A DNA stretch of 64,000 bases from assembly GCF_014640075.1 (NCBI RefSeq), contig NZ_BMGG01000005.1, positions 411,186 through 475,185 on the forward strand, written 5' to 3'. Shown here one piece after another: positions 25,537 through 34,081 of the stretch. The translations under genes and the position numbers were made by a program. Below the pieces are notes generated by a model. That model had not been told where the DNA came from. It saw nothing but the letters and a program-made list of their open reading frames with translations, and made no database searches. The stretch comes from Chelatococcus reniformis. Its GTDB lineage: Bacteria; Pseudomonadota; Alphaproteobacteria; Rhizobiales; Beijerinckiaceae. Positions within the stretch are counted from its first letter, which is position 1. Each line of letters starts with the position of its first letter.

Positions 25537-26681
25537 TGCCAATGAGCCACGTTGCCGATACCCGCGCGGGCGAAGCTGCGGCGGAGCTGAAGCCGCCGGC
25601 TCTCGAGCGCTCGCGCGTCGCGGCCCAGCTCGCCTCCCTGGTGTCGTCGCCCACCAACATCGTGCTGACCCTCCTCGCGCTGGCGATCGCCTACGCGGCG
25701 CTGGTGCCGGCGGTGAGGTTCCTTGTCGTCGATGCAGTCTGGACCGGCGTCGATCGCGAGGCTTGCCTGGCATCGACGGCGGGACGTCCGGTGGGCGCCT
25801 GCTGGCCCTTTGTTTTCAACCGCATCGGGTTCTTCGTCTACGGTCAATACCCGATCGCCGAACGCTGGCGTGTCAACGTCACGGCGCTCATCGCAATGGT
25901 GCTGATCGCCTGGGCGCTGGCGCCGTCGCTGCCCCGGCGCGGCATCGCCGTCTTCCTGTTCTTCGTGCCGTTTCCGATCGTGGCTTTCCTGCTGCTGACC
26001 GGCTCGACGGCGCTCGGCCTGGAGCCGGTACCGACGAACCTGTGGGGCGGCGTCCTCGTCACGGTGACCATCTCCCTGCTCGGCATGGTGGTATCGCTGC
26101 CGCTCGGCACGGTGCTGGCGCTCGGGCGCCGCTCGTCGATGCCGATCGTGCGTCTCGTCTGCGTGGTCTTGATCGAGGTGATCCGCGGCGTGCCGCTGAT
26201 CGCCCTGCTGTTCATGGCCAACCGCATGCTGCCGCTGTTCCTGTCGCCGGGCATGCAGCCGGATTCGCTGCTGCGGGTGATCGTCGGTGTCTGCCTGTTC
26301 GCGTCCGCGTCCATGGCCGAGGTGATCCGCGGCGGGCTGCAGGCGCTGCCCAAGGGCCAGTACGAGGCGGCCCAGTCCCTGGGGCTGGGCTACTGGCCGA
26401 TGATGCTGCTTATCATCCTGCCCCAGGCCCTGAAGCTGGTGATCCCGGGCATCGTCAACACCTTCATCAGCCTGTTCAAGGATACGACGCTCGTCACCAT
26501 CGTCGGCATCTTCGACTTCCTCACCGCCGTGGAGGTGAGCGCCAACGTCCCGCAATGGTCTTCGCCGGTGACCTCGGTGACCGGCTATGCCTTCGCGGCC
26601 ATGTTCTACTTCGCCTGTTGCTATGCCATGTCCCGCTACTCGCTGGCCATGGAGCGGCGGCTGGCCACGGAGAGCCGCTGA
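25536..26681 (+). CDS. aapM: General L-amino acid ABC transporter permease AapM
   Basis: 381 residues with overlapping start and stop on both sides. N-terminal helix at about 45-65, a loop with [20 protein letters not shown] (the conserved AapM/BztC periplasmic segment), and the EAA motif [20 protein letters not shown] in the C-terminal half. It is the permease partner of AapQ and couples to the ATPase AapP in the inner membrane. Confidence 0.93.
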   Translation: MPMSHVADTRAGEAAAELKPPALERSRVAAQLASLVSSPTNIVLTLLALAIAYAALVPAVRFLVVDAVWTGVDREACLASTAGRPVGACWPFVFNRIGFFVYGQYPIAERWRVNVTALIAMVLIAWALAPSLPRRGIAVFLFFVPFPIVAFLLLTGSTALGLEPVPTNLWGGVLVTVTISLLGMVVSLPLGTVLALGRRSSMPIVRLVCVVLIEVIRGVPLIALLFMANRMLPLFLSPGMQPDSLLRVIVGVCLFASASMAEVIRGGLQALPKGQYEAAQSLGLGYWPMMLLIILPQALKLVIPGIVNTFISLFKDTTLVTIVGIFDFLTAVEVSANVPQWSSPVTSVTGYAFAAMFYFACCYAMSRYSLAMERRLATESR

Positions 26682-27454
26682 TGACCGACACCGCCAATCG
26701 AGGCGCGGCAGCGCCCGGCGCCGACGAGGCCGTGGTGATGAGCGGCGTGCACAAATGGTTCGGCGCGTTCCACGTGCTGCGCGACATCAACCTCACCGTG
26801 AAGCGCGGCGAGCGCATCGTCGTCTGCGGCCCCTCCGGATCGGGCAAGTCGACGCTGATCCGCTGCATCAACCGGCTGGAGGAGCATCAGCGGGGGCGCA
26901 TCGTCGTCGATGGCATCGAGCTCACCCAGGACGTCAAGCGCATCGAGCAGATCCGTCGCGAGGTCGGCATGGTGTTCCAGCAGTTCAACCTGTTCCCGCA
27001 CCTGACGGTGCTGGAGAACTGCACGCTGGCGCCGATCTGGGTCCGTAAGATGCCGCGTCGCCAAGCCGAGGAGCTGGCGCTGCGCCTGCTCGAGCGGGTG
27101 CGCATCCCCGAGCAGGCGCAGAAGTATCCAGGCCAGCTTTCCGGTGGTCAGCAGCAGCGCGTGGCCATCGCCCGCTCGCTTTGCATGAACCCCAAGATCA
27201 TGCTGTTCGACGAGCCGACGTCGGCGCTCGACCCGGAGATGGTCAAGGAGGTGCTGGACACCATGGTGAGCCTGGCCAAGGAGGGCATGACCATGCTCTG
27301 CGTGACGCACGAGATGGGTTTTGCCCGCCAGATCGCCGACCGCGTCATCTTCATGGACAGCGGGCAGATCGTCGAGGAGAACGCCCCCGAGGCGTTCTTC
27401 ACCAATCCGCAGCAAGAGCGGACGAAGCTGTTCCTGGGCCAGATCCTGGCCTGA
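26681..27454 (+). CDS. aapP: General L-amino acid ABC transporter ATPase
   Basis: 257 residues: Walker [10 protein letters not shown] (50-58), Q-loop [10 protein letters not shown], signature LSGGQQQR (153-160), Walker [13 protein letters not shown], and the switch His in [10 protein letters not shown]. It energises AapQM. Its ATG overlaps the aapM stop. It is the last gene of the operon; GC-rich palindromes around 27470-27500 follow, but there is no T tract. Confidence 0.94.
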   Translation: MTDTANRGAAAPGADEAVVMSGVHKWFGAFHVLRDINLTVKRGERIVVCGPSGSGKSTLIRCINRLEEHQRGRIVVDGIELTQDVKRIEQIRREVGMVFQQFNLFPHLTVLENCTLAPIWVRKMPRRQAEELALRLLERVRIPEQAQKYPGQLSGGQQQRVAIARSLCMNPKIMLFDEPTSALDPEMVKEVLDTMVSLAKEGMTMLCVTHEMGFARQIADRVIFMDSGQIVEENAPEAFFTNPQQERTKLFLGQILA

Positions 27455-27503
27455 GCCGGCAGGCGGGCGGCCCGGGCGGTCGCGCAGATCGGGCCCGGGC
27501 GCC

Positions 27504-28361
27504 TCAGCCCTTCGGGCGCGCCGGCCCTGTCGCGATCGGCGCGTCCGGCGTGCTCGCCCATTCGGTCCACGAGCCGTCGTACAGCGGCAGCCCCTGCCGA
27601 CCGAGCTCGTGCAGCCCGAGGGTGAGGATGGCCGCCGACACGCCGGAGCCGCAGGTGGTCAGGATCGGCCCGGCGAGGTCGACCCCGGCCTCGCGGAAGA
27701 TGGCCGCGATCTCCTCGCGCGAGCGCAGGCGACCGTTGTCGATCAGCGTGCTCGACGGCACGTTGAGGGCGCCCGGCATATGGCCCGACACAAGGCCCGT
27801 GCGCGGCTCGGGTGCCGCACCGGCGAAGCGGTCGGCGGCGCGGGCATCGACGACTTGCACCGCCCCCGTCTCCAGGGCACGCCTGACGTCGCCCATCTTT
27901 GCTACGGCGCCATGATCGAAGCGGGCCGTAAAGGTGCGCGGCGCCCGGTACACCGGGCCGTCCTCGACCGGCCGGCCCTCGGCCGTCCATTGCGGCAGCC
28001 CGCCGTCCAAGATTGCCACGTCCCCGGCTCCCATGGCGCGCAGCATCCACCATACCCGCGGGGCCGCGAACAGGCCCATTCCATCGTAGACGACGATGCG
28101 CTTGCCGTCGCCAATGCCAAGCTGGCTCACCGCCGCCGCGAAGGCCTCCGGCCGTGGCATCATGTGGGGGAGGGGCGAGGTCGGGTCCTTGATGCGCTCG
28201 ATGTCGAAGCGCACCGCGCCGGGGATGTGGGCAGCCAGGTATTCGGCCTCCGGATCGCGGTTCTGCGCCGGCAGGTACCAGGAGCCGTCCACCACGACGA
28301 GATCTGGAGCGGCCAGGTGCTCGGAGAGCCAATCGGTCGAGACGAGGGCGGAATGGGGCAT
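27504..28361 (-). CDS. sseA: 3-mercaptopyruvate sulfurtransferase
   Basis: 285 residues with two rhodanese domains. The C-terminal active-site loop is CGSGVSA with Cys237, the MST-type sequence (rhodanese proper has CRKGVT). Other marks are VDGSWYLP near the N-terminus, HIPGAVRFDIERI and HMPGALNVP. The enzyme transfers sulfur from 3-mercaptopyruvate to thiols or thioredoxin. It converges on the aap operon and is monocistronic. Confidence 0.9.
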   Translation of the reverse strand: MPHSALVSTDWLSEHLAAPDLVVVDGSWYLPAQNRDPEAEYLAAHIPGAVRFDIERIKDPTSPLPHMMPRPEAFAAAVSQLGIGDGKRIVVYDGMGLFAAPRVWWMLRAMGAGDVAILDGGLPQWTAEGRPVEDGPVYRAPRTFTARFDHGAVAKMGDVRRALETGAVQVVDARAADRFAGAAPEPRTGLVSGHMPGALNVPSSTLIDNGRLRSREEIAAIFREAGVDLAGPILTTCGSGVSAAILTLGLHELGRQGLPLYDGSWTEWASTPDAPIATGPARPKG

Positions 28362-28503
28362 GGACGCATGAACTCGAAGGACGGGGCTGGTGCGAGCCGG
28401 CGGCCAGCACTGACGGAACGGATTCGTAGGGCGCTATCCTTCCCGTCGCATCCGCCGTCCGCAACTCCAAATCTGCGGGCAGCATCCGGCCGGGGCCGGC
28501 CGC

Positions 28504-29070
28504 TCACCCCGCCGCGATGAAGGCAGGCGCAGCGAGGCGTTCCGCGTGGGCCCTCAGGTCCTGCGGCCAGCCGGCCATCAACGCAGTGAATCGCGGGCCG
28601 TCGCCGGCATACAAGGCACGCGACGCCTCTTCGTAGCCGGGTTGGTTGCCCAGCGTGGCGCTCATGAAGCGGTCCGCAGCTTGCTGTGCCCGCCGTGCCC
28701 GCCCTGCTTCGCCGTCCGCCGCGCGCGCACTGTCGACCAGCTTGCGCAGGGTGACGGAGATCCCGCCCGGCTGGGCCGCCAGCCACTCCCAGTGCCGCGG
28801 CAGCAGCGTAACCTCGCGGGCCGTCACGCCCAGCCTCGGGCGGCCGGGCGGGCGAGGGGGCGCGGCCGGCGCGAGCCGGGCGCGAACATCGTCGTCGCTG
28901 CCCCGCAGGTCAAAGTCGACCGGACCACCCGTCGTGTCGTCGAAGATGGCGATGGGCCGATGAGCATCCTGCTCGAGCGCATGCTTGACCGCGAGGGCCA
29001 CGTCGACGGGCGCGCCCGTCGCCAACCAGCGCTCGCCGGCAAATGCCGTCACCGTCGCTTCGTCGTCCAT
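28504..29070 (-). CDS. DUF2239 family protein (188 aa)
   Basis: 188 residues with the family marks: N-terminal FAGERWLATGAPVDVALAVK, IAIFDDTTGGPVDFDLRG, GRPRLGVTAREVTLLPRHWE, WLAAQPGGISVTLRKLVD and a C-terminal Ala-rich helix. DUF2239 proteins are small cytoplasmic proteins of unknown function in proteobacteria. A pair of CCGGGTA-containing repeats lies just upstream. Confidence 0.85.
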   Translation of the reverse strand: MDDEATVTAFAGERWLATGAPVDVALAVKHALEQDAHRPIAIFDDTTGGPVDFDLRGSDDDVRARLAPAAPPRPPGRPRLGVTAREVTLLPRHWEWLAAQPGGISVTLRKLVDSARAADGEAGRARRAQQAADRFMSATLGNQPGYEEASRALYAGDGPRFTALMAGWPQDLRAHAERLAAPAFIAAG

Positions 29071-29103
29071 GCCAACCTCCCGCGCCGCAGTGCTACGGGG
29101 GTG

Positions 29104-29144
29104 TTTTATCCGGGTATAATAAGATCGTCAATTAATTCCGGGTA
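29104..29144 (-). promoter_or_regulatory. Paired CCGGGTA repeats upstream of DUF2239
   Basis: Two copies of a TTATCCGGGTAtAA-like element (CCGGGTA at 29110-29116 and 29138-29144), 28 bases apart, lie in a 75-base AT-rich gap before the DUF2239 start. The spacing of nearly three helical turns would suit a dimeric regulator. The bound protein is unknown. Confidence 0.35.
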
Positions 29145-29153
29145 AAACTATCG

Positions 29154-30110
29154 TCAAGAGGCCAGCCGGTTCGGAGCCGAGGCCGCGAGCGGGGTGAAGC
29201 GGGCGACGGTGGCATCGTACTCCGCCACGATATCCTCGATGATCGCAGCGATGCTCTTTACATCGCCGATGCGGCCGCCGACCTGGCCGGACAGGGCGAT
29301 GCCCCCCTCCATGTTGCCGCCGAAGTAGAGATCCTGGGCATGGCTCAGCTCGTCGGCCAGATCGAACTCGCCCTTGGCGGCGAGCGCCTGGGTCCGCTGC
29401 GTCTTCATGGTGCGCACCGCCTGGCGGGCGTTGGGCTTGAGAACCACCGTGCCGGTGTCGTCCGACCCGACGATGGCCTGCTTCCAGTTGTCGTGCACGG
29501 GTGCTTCCAGCGAGCAGACGAAGCGCGTGCCCATCTGGATGCCGTCGGCGCCGAGCGCGAGGGCGGCGGCCATGCCGCGGCCGTCGCAGATGCCACCGGC
29601 CGCGACGATCGGCCGATCGGTGTGGTCGCGGATCAACGGGACCAAGACCATGGTCGAGACGAGATCCGGGTTCTTGAAGCCGCCGCCTTCGCCGCCCTCG
29701 ACCACCAGTCCATCGACCCCCGCGTCGAGTGCCTTCTGCGCCGCCTTGAGGTTCGGCACCACGTGGAAGACGGTGATGCCGGCCTCCTTGAGCACGGGCG
29801 TCAATTTGGCGGGATCGCCGGCCGACGTGGTGACGAACTTGACGCCATATTCGCGGATGACGCGCACAGCATCGGGATCGCGCAGGAAGGCCAAGGCCAC
29901 GTTGACCCCGAACGGCCTGTCGGTGAGCGTTCGCATCTTGATCAACTCGGCCTCGACCTGGGCGGCAGTGCCCAGGCCGACGCCAACCAGGCCGAAGCCG
30001 CCGGCGTTGGACACCCGCGAGGCGAAATCGGCGGTGGCGATGAGCCCCATGGGCGCCTGCACGATCGGGTAGCGGCTGCCGAGAAGCGCTGTCAGTGGCG
30101 TGGCTTGCAT
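29154..30110 (-). CDS. Nitronate monooxygenase / 2-nitropropane dioxygenase family
   Basis: 318 residues. The ATG at 30110 with GAGGACC upstream is preferred to an upstream extension. FMN-dependent TIM-barrel marks: PIVQAPMGLIATADF, GGFGLVGVG, VVEGGEGGGF, PIVAAGGICDGRGMAAALAL and GADGIQMGTRFVCSLEAPVH. The family oxidises alkyl nitronates and related acids; some members act on enoyl-ACP-like substrates. An inverted repeat (30168-30188) lies ~60 bases upstream of the start. Confidence 0.85.
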   Translation of the reverse strand: MQATPLTALLGSRYPIVQAPMGLIATADFASRVSNAGGFGLVGVGLGTAAQVEAELIKMRTLTDRPFGVNVALAFLRDPDAVRVIREYGVKFVTTSAGDPAKLTPVLKEAGITVFHVVPNLKAAQKALDAGVDGLVVEGGEGGGFKNPDLVSTMVLVPLIRDHTDRPIVAAGGICDGRGMAAALALGADGIQMGTRFVCSLEAPVHDNWKQAIVGSDDTGTVVLKPNARQAVRTMKTQRTQALAAKGEFDLADELSHAQDLYFGGNMEGGIALSGQVGGRIGDVKSIAAIIEDIVAEYDATVARFTPLAASAPNRLAS

Positions 30111-30167
30111 CGTGGTCCTCGTTCGTTCCGCACGGCCGAACGCCGCCATGCTTCTCCCCTGGTTTAT

Positions 30168-30188
30168 CATAACATAAGATACGTTATG
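30168..30188. promoter_or_regulatory. Inverted repeat upstream of the nitronate monooxygenase gene
   Basis: CATAAC-N9-GTTATG, a 6-base perfect inverted repeat in an AT-rich island. Size and spacing fit a TetR- or MarR-type operator overlapping the promoter of the leftward gene. No regulator is adjacent on that side. Confidence 0.4.
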
Positions 30189-30490
30189 TAAAAGAGGCAG
30201 TCGCCGCTGTTGGCGCACACGAGGCATGCGGCCACGGCGTGGCCATGGCGAGATGCCGCCGGTGGCCCGCCGCGTTCACTTTCTCACCGCCAGCCCTTGC
30301 GGTTATGGTTGGAGCCAGGAGGGGCCGGATCGGCGCCGCCGCGCGGAGCTCGGGTACAACGCTCGTTACAGCAAGCCGCCAGCCAGCTCCAACGTCGGCT
30401 TGCCGCCGTGCTGATCCCCGACGTGGCCGGCGACCGCCGCGGCGCACAAGCTCGGACCACCCGAGACATCAACGCCGGGACGGCCGCCTG
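30189..30490. other. Intergenic stretch, no supported gene
   Basis: About 300 bases between the nitronate monooxygenase promoter region and the ABM gene. Only low-quality Arg/Pro-rich open frames are present. No terminator or repeat was recognised. Confidence 0.45.
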
Positions 30491-30844
30491 TCACGATCTG
30501 CGGTCGTGCGTCGCCAGGCTGTCGTCCGGCGCGTCCGCGCGCCGCGTGAGGCCATAGTCCCGCATCACCGTGGCCACCCGCAGACGGTAGTCCGCGAAGA
30601 CGCCGCCGCGCCCCTTCGCCTGCGCCGCGCGGTGCGCCGAGCGGTTGCGCCAGGCGGCGACCGCGGCTTCGTCGCGCCAGAACGACAACGACAGGAGCTT
30701 GCCCGGCATGGCCAGGCTTTCGAACCGCTCGACCGAGATGAAGCCGTCGATGGCCTCGAGCTCGGGCCGCAGGGCGGCGGCCATGTCGAGGTAGCGTTCC
30801 CGCTCGCCCTCGCGCGGCACGACCTCGAAGATCACCGCGATCAT
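30491..30844 (-). CDS. Antibiotic biosynthesis monooxygenase (ABM) domain protein
   Basis: 117 residues: MIAVIFEVVPREGERERYLD, LEAIDGFISVERFES, LLSLSFWRDEAAVAAWRNRS, AHRAAQAKGRG and YRLRVATVMRDYGL form the dimeric ferredoxin-like ABM fold. These cofactor-free oxygenase-like proteins also include stress and haem-related types, so the substrate is unknown. Its start overlaps the NIPSNAP gene stop (ATGA). The pair is divergent from an ArsR-type regulator that probably controls it. Confidence 0.82.
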   Translation of the reverse strand: MIAVIFEVVPREGERERYLDMAAALRPELEAIDGFISVERFESLAMPGKLLSLSFWRDEAAVAAWRNRSAHRAAQAKGRGGVFADYRLRVATVMRDYGLTRRADAPDDSLATHDRRS

Positions 30845-31170
30845 GGCCGTGTCACCGGCGCGTGCGGCGCCGAAGCGAGGTGCAGAAAGATGCGGTCCTG
30901 GCGGCGAATGAAGCTCTCGCGCTTGGCGAAGGCATAGGTCTCGCGGCCCCGGCGATCGTCGCGCAGAGGCGCCCGATAGGCTTCGTAAGCTGCGAGGCTC
31001 TCGATGTTGTAGACGCCGTAGGCCGTCGTCGCCGCGCCTTCGTGGGGAGCGAAGTATCCGATGAGGTCGGCGCCGCAGCGCGGAAGCGCCTGGCCCCAGG
31101 GGCGCGCGTCGTGCTCGAAGGCGTCGACGCGGAACGGATCGATCTCATGGCGGATGAAGCAGGTGATCAT
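30841..31170 (-). CDS. NIPSNAP family protein
   Basis: 109 residues; the ATG at 31170 has GAGACC upstream. The dimeric alpha+beta-barrel marks are MITCFIRHEIDPFRVDAFEH, LIGYFAPHEGAATTAYGVY, AYEAYRAPLRDD and RESFIRRQDRIFL. The longer open frame further upstream overlaps the divergent gene and promoter and is rejected. It is the first gene of a two-gene unit with the ABM protein. Function is unclear; such proteins cluster with redox or detoxification genes. Confidence 0.83.
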   Translation of the reverse strand: MITCFIRHEIDPFRVDAFEHDARPWGQALPRCGADLIGYFAPHEGAATTAYGVYNIESLAAYEAYRAPLRDDRRGRETYAFAKRESFIRRQDRIFLHLASAPHAPVTRP

Positions 31171-31229
31171 GCGAGGTCTCCAACGGGCTGTGAGCTCGCC
31201 CAACATAGCCGATTGAGCTGCTACAACAG

Positions 31230-31245
31230 TTCGATTAAGATCGAA
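31230..31245. promoter_or_regulatory. Operator-like palindrome between NIPSNAP and ArsR genes
   Basis: TTCGAT-TAAG-ATCGAA is a perfect 6-base inverted repeat in the 95-base divergent intergenic space. It is well placed to control both promoters. The adjacent ArsR-type regulator is the likely ligand; this is inferred from position. Confidence 0.5.
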
Positions 31246-31265
31246 GTGTGGAAGTGGAGGCCGTG

Positions 31266-31949
31266 GTGAAGGACGGACCGTCGATCGCCACGGTCGCCGC
31301 GTTGATCGGCGATCCGGCCCGGGCGAACATGCTCGCAGCATTGATGGACGGCCGGGCGCTCACCGCCTCCGAGCTGGCCGAGGCTGCCGGCGTGACCATC
31401 CAGACCGCCAGTGGTCACCTTGCCAAGCTCGACGCGGCGCGCCTGCTGACGGCGGAGAGACAGGGCCGAAATCGCTATTTCCGGTTGTCGGGGACCGATG
31501 TCGCCTTCGTCCTCGAAGGCTTGATGGGCCTGGCGCAGCGCACCGGCGCCGTACAGGTGCGAACCGGCCCGCGGGATCCGGCCTTGCGGATGGCCCGGGT
31601 CTGCTACGACCATCTGGCCGGAGAGCTCGGGGTGACGCTCCTGGACCGCCTCCTGCTCCGCGGCCTGCTGACGGATACGCCGGAGCCGGACGTCACCGCG
31701 GACGGGGCGGCATTTTTCATCGGGCTCGGCGTCCACATCGACAGCCAGCGCAAGCGGCGCCGGCCGCTCTGCCGCCGATGCCTGGACTGGAGCGAACGGC
31801 GCAGTCACCTCGGGGGCCTCGTCGGCGCCCGGCTGCTCACGCGGATGATGGAGCAAGGTTGGCTGCGGCGCGGCGAGGGCCGGGTCATTCTGGTCACGCC
31901 CGACGGGCGTCGCGCGCTCGCCGATCGGTTCGGCCTCGTGGCGGACTGA
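31266..31949 (+). CDS. ArsR-type winged-helix regulator
   Basis: 227 residues from the GTG at 31266, 5 bases after GGAGG; a GTG at 31248 adds six residues. Residues ~5-75 form the winged helix: AALIGDPARANMLAALMDGR, TASELAEAAGVTIQTASGHL, LLTAERQGRNRYF. The C-terminal ~150 residues include CRRCLDWSERRSHLGG, a conserved part of this long ArsR subfamily that may sense a ligand through Cys. Probably represses the divergent NIPSNAP-ABM pair. Confidence 0.83.
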   Translation: MKDGPSIATVAALIGDPARANMLAALMDGRALTASELAEAAGVTIQTASGHLAKLDAARLLTAERQGRNRYFRLSGTDVAFVLEGLMGLAQRTGAVQVRTGPRDPALRMARVCYDHLAGELGVTLLDRLLLRGLLTDTPEPDVTADGAAFFIGLGVHIDSQRKRRRPLCRRCLDWSERRSHLGGLVGARLLTRMMEQGWLRRGEGRVILVTPDGRRALADRFGLVAD

Positions 31950-31961
31950 CCGCCTGGGCGT

Positions 31962-32402
31962 TCACGCGCCGATGCTCAGCTTGGCGAGCGTTTCGCGCAG
32001 CGTCGCGACCGTGCCCGGTCCGTTGCTCGCCTCGAACTGCCGTTGCGCCTCCCGCCACAGCGGCGCTGCCGCCAGCAGCCGGGCGGCGCCCTCCGGCGTC
32101 AGCGCGATCACGCGGCTGCGGCCGTCCGTGGCGGAGGGCCCGATGGCGATGAGGCCATCGCGCTCCAGCGGCCGCAGATTCTTGCCGGCGGTCGTCCGGT
32201 CGAGCCCAATATGCCGCGCCAACTCGTTGACGGACACCTCCTCCAGCTGCTGCAGCAGGGCGAGCATGGAGAACTGGGTCGAGCGCAGGCCCACCGGGGC
32301 GAGCTTGCCGTCATAGAACTGGGACATGCGTCGCGCCGCGCGCCGGAGCGCGCCGCAGTGGCATTTGCCGATGGCCAGGGGCTGTTCGGTCGCGATCGAC
32401 AT
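31962..32402 (-). CDS. MarR family transcriptional regulator
   Basis: 146 residues: winged helix with STQFSMLALLQQLEEVSVNE, LARHIGLDRTTAGKNLRPLE and RDGLIAIGPSATDGRSRVIA, flanked by dimerisation helices. The N-terminal CHCGALRRAARR is typical of a rhizobial MarR subgroup with an N-terminal CxC that could be redox- or metal-sensitive. Diverges from the MATE pump, with two palindromes between the genes. Likely represses the pump and itself. Confidence 0.85.
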   Translation of the reverse strand: MSIATEQPLAIGKCHCGALRRAARRMSQFYDGKLAPVGLRSTQFSMLALLQQLEEVSVNELARHIGLDRTTAGKNLRPLERDGLIAIGPSATDGRSRVIALTPEGAARLLAAAPLWREAQRQFEASNGPGTVATLRETLAKLSIGA

Positions 32403-32451
32403 CTGGGGTCATCCCTCGCGTGTGGCGCCACCGGGGGCTTGCGCAACTTAC

Positions 32452-32490
32452 GAGCATATGCTCTTTATTAAAGTAAGAGCATATTCTCTT
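32452..32490. promoter_or_regulatory. Double palindromic operator between MarR and MATE genes
   Basis: GAGCATATGCTC (32452-32463, a perfect 12-base palindrome) and AAGAGCATATTCTCTT (32475-32490) share the AGAGCATAT core and lie 23 bases apart, centre to centre. They sit in the AT-rich divergent promoter region. MarR dimers bind such sites; auto-control and pump control are inferred. Confidence 0.65.
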
Positions 32491-32565
32491 ATATCGAGGC
32501 GTGCAAGCCGAGACGCCGGGGCTCACGGGCACCGGAGCCAACGCCTCGGCGCCGAGGAGACCGAC

Positions 32566-34041
32566 GTGAGCCCCAGTCCGGATGCCGGCGCGACGCTGGC
32601 CCTAGCTCCCGCGGAGACCGCGGTGGCCGTCGAGCGTTCGTCCCGCGCCGCCGCGAGCGTCCCGCCGGCGTTGCCCGAGGCCGATCCCAAGGCCGCCGCG
32701 CGCCAGGCCATGCTGGCAGGGCCCATTCTGCCCACCATGCTGAAGCTCGCGCTGCCGACCGTCGTCGTCCTCGTGGCGCAGACCTTCGTCGGGGTGGCGG
32801 AGACCTTCTATGTCGGCTTCCTCGGCACCGACGCGCTGGTGGGCGTCGCGCTGGTCTTTCCCATCGCCATGCTCATGGCGATGATGTCGAACGGCGGCAT
32901 CGGCGGCGGCGTCGCCGCCGCAGTGGCACGCGCCGTCGGCGCCGGCCGGCAGCACGATGCCGACGCGCTGGTGTGGCACACGCTGGTGCTGGCGGTGGTC
33001 CTCGGCCTCGCCTTCACCGCCGCCATCCTGCTCGCCGGACCGGCGCTCTACCGGGCGCTCGGTGGCCACGGGGCGGCGCTCGACGCTGCGCTGCTCTACT
33101 CGGCTTTTGTCTTCGCCGGCGCCGTGCCGGCCTGGATCGTCAATCTGCTCTGCGCAGCGCTGCGTGGGGCCGGCAACGTACGCGTGCCGGCCCTGGTGGT
33201 GCTGCTCGGCGCGCTGGCGCTGGTCCCGCTGTCGCCGGCGCTGATCTTCGGGCTCGGGCCGCTGCCAGGCCTTGGGGTCGCAGGGGCCGGCCTGGCGGTG
33301 ACGGCCTACTATACGGTCGCGGCCGTCGTATTGCTCGGCTACATGCGGGGCGGCCGTTCGGGTCTGACGCTCCGCCGGAGCCGGCTCGAAGCGCGGTTGT
33401 TCGGCGATATCCTCGGTGTCGGCGTGATCTCGGCGCTGAGCGCGGTGCAGATCAACCTGACCGTCATTCTCGTTACCGGCGCCGTCGGCCGCTTCGGCAT
33501 CGAGGCGCTCGCCGGATACGGCCTCGCGTCGCGCCTCGACTACCTGCTGATCCCGCTGCTGTTCGGGCTCGGCACGGCGGTGCTGACCATGGTCGGCACC
33601 AATATCGGTGCCGGCAATGTGGTGCGCGCCAGCCGCATCGCCTGGCTTGGCACGTTGGTGGCCGTGGGCTTCACCGAAGCGGTCGGCCTTGCGGTGGCGG
33701 TGTTTCCGAACGTCTGGCTCGGCCTGTTCAGCACCGATCCCGCCGTGCTGGAGCCGGGCGCGCTCTATCTGCGCCTGGTCGGCCCGTTCTACGGCGCCAT
33801 CGGCGCGACTTTCCTGCTCAGCTTTGCCTCGCAGGGGGGCGGGCGCCCGCTCTGGCCCTTTCTCGGCGGCACGGTGCGCCTCGTCATCGCCGCCGGCGTC
33901 GGCTGGTACGCCGTCGCCCACCACGGCGCGGGGCTGGCGACGCTGTTCCTCATCATCGCCGCCGCGGCGGTCGGCGCTGCGGCCATCTGCGTGGCGGCAG
34001 CCCTGGCCGGCGCCACGTGGCGGCAAGCGGCGGCGCACTGA
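32566..34041 (+). CDS. MATE family multidrug efflux transporter
   Basis: 491 residues from the GTG at 32566, 7 bases after GAGGAG. A ~55-residue hydrophilic Ala-rich N-terminal extension precedes twelve membrane helices. MATE marks: PTMLKLALPTVVVLVAQTFV, ETFYVGFLGTDALVGVAL, PAWIVNLLCAALRGAGNVRV and the second-half PLLFGLGTAVLTMVGTNIGA. It exports drugs or other cations using a Na+ or H+ gradient. Expression is probably controlled by the divergent MarR protein. Confidence 0.88.
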   Translation: MSPSPDAGATLALAPAETAVAVERSSRAAASVPPALPEADPKAAARQAMLAGPILPTMLKLALPTVVVLVAQTFVGVAETFYVGFLGTDALVGVALVFPIAMLMAMMSNGGIGGGVAAAVARAVGAGRQHDADALVWHTLVLAVVLGLAFTAAILLAGPALYRALGGHGAALDAALLYSAFVFAGAVPAWIVNLLCAALRGAGNVRVPALVVLLGALALVPLSPALIFGLGPLPGLGVAGAGLAVTAYYTVAAVVLLGYMRGGRSGLTLRRSRLEARLFGDILGVGVISALSAVQINLTVILVTGAVGRFGIEALAGYGLASRLDYLLIPLLFGLGTAVLTMVGTNIGAGNVVRASRIAWLGTLVAVGFTEAVGLAVAVFPNVWLGLFSTDPAVLEPGALYLRLVGPFYGAIGATFLLSFASQGGGRPLWPFLGGTVRLVIAAGVGWYAVAHHGAGLATLFLIIAAAAVGAAAICVAAALAGATWRQAAAH

Positions 34042-34081
34042 GAGCCCACGCCCTCAGCGACGTGTTCCGCCGTGTCAGCCG

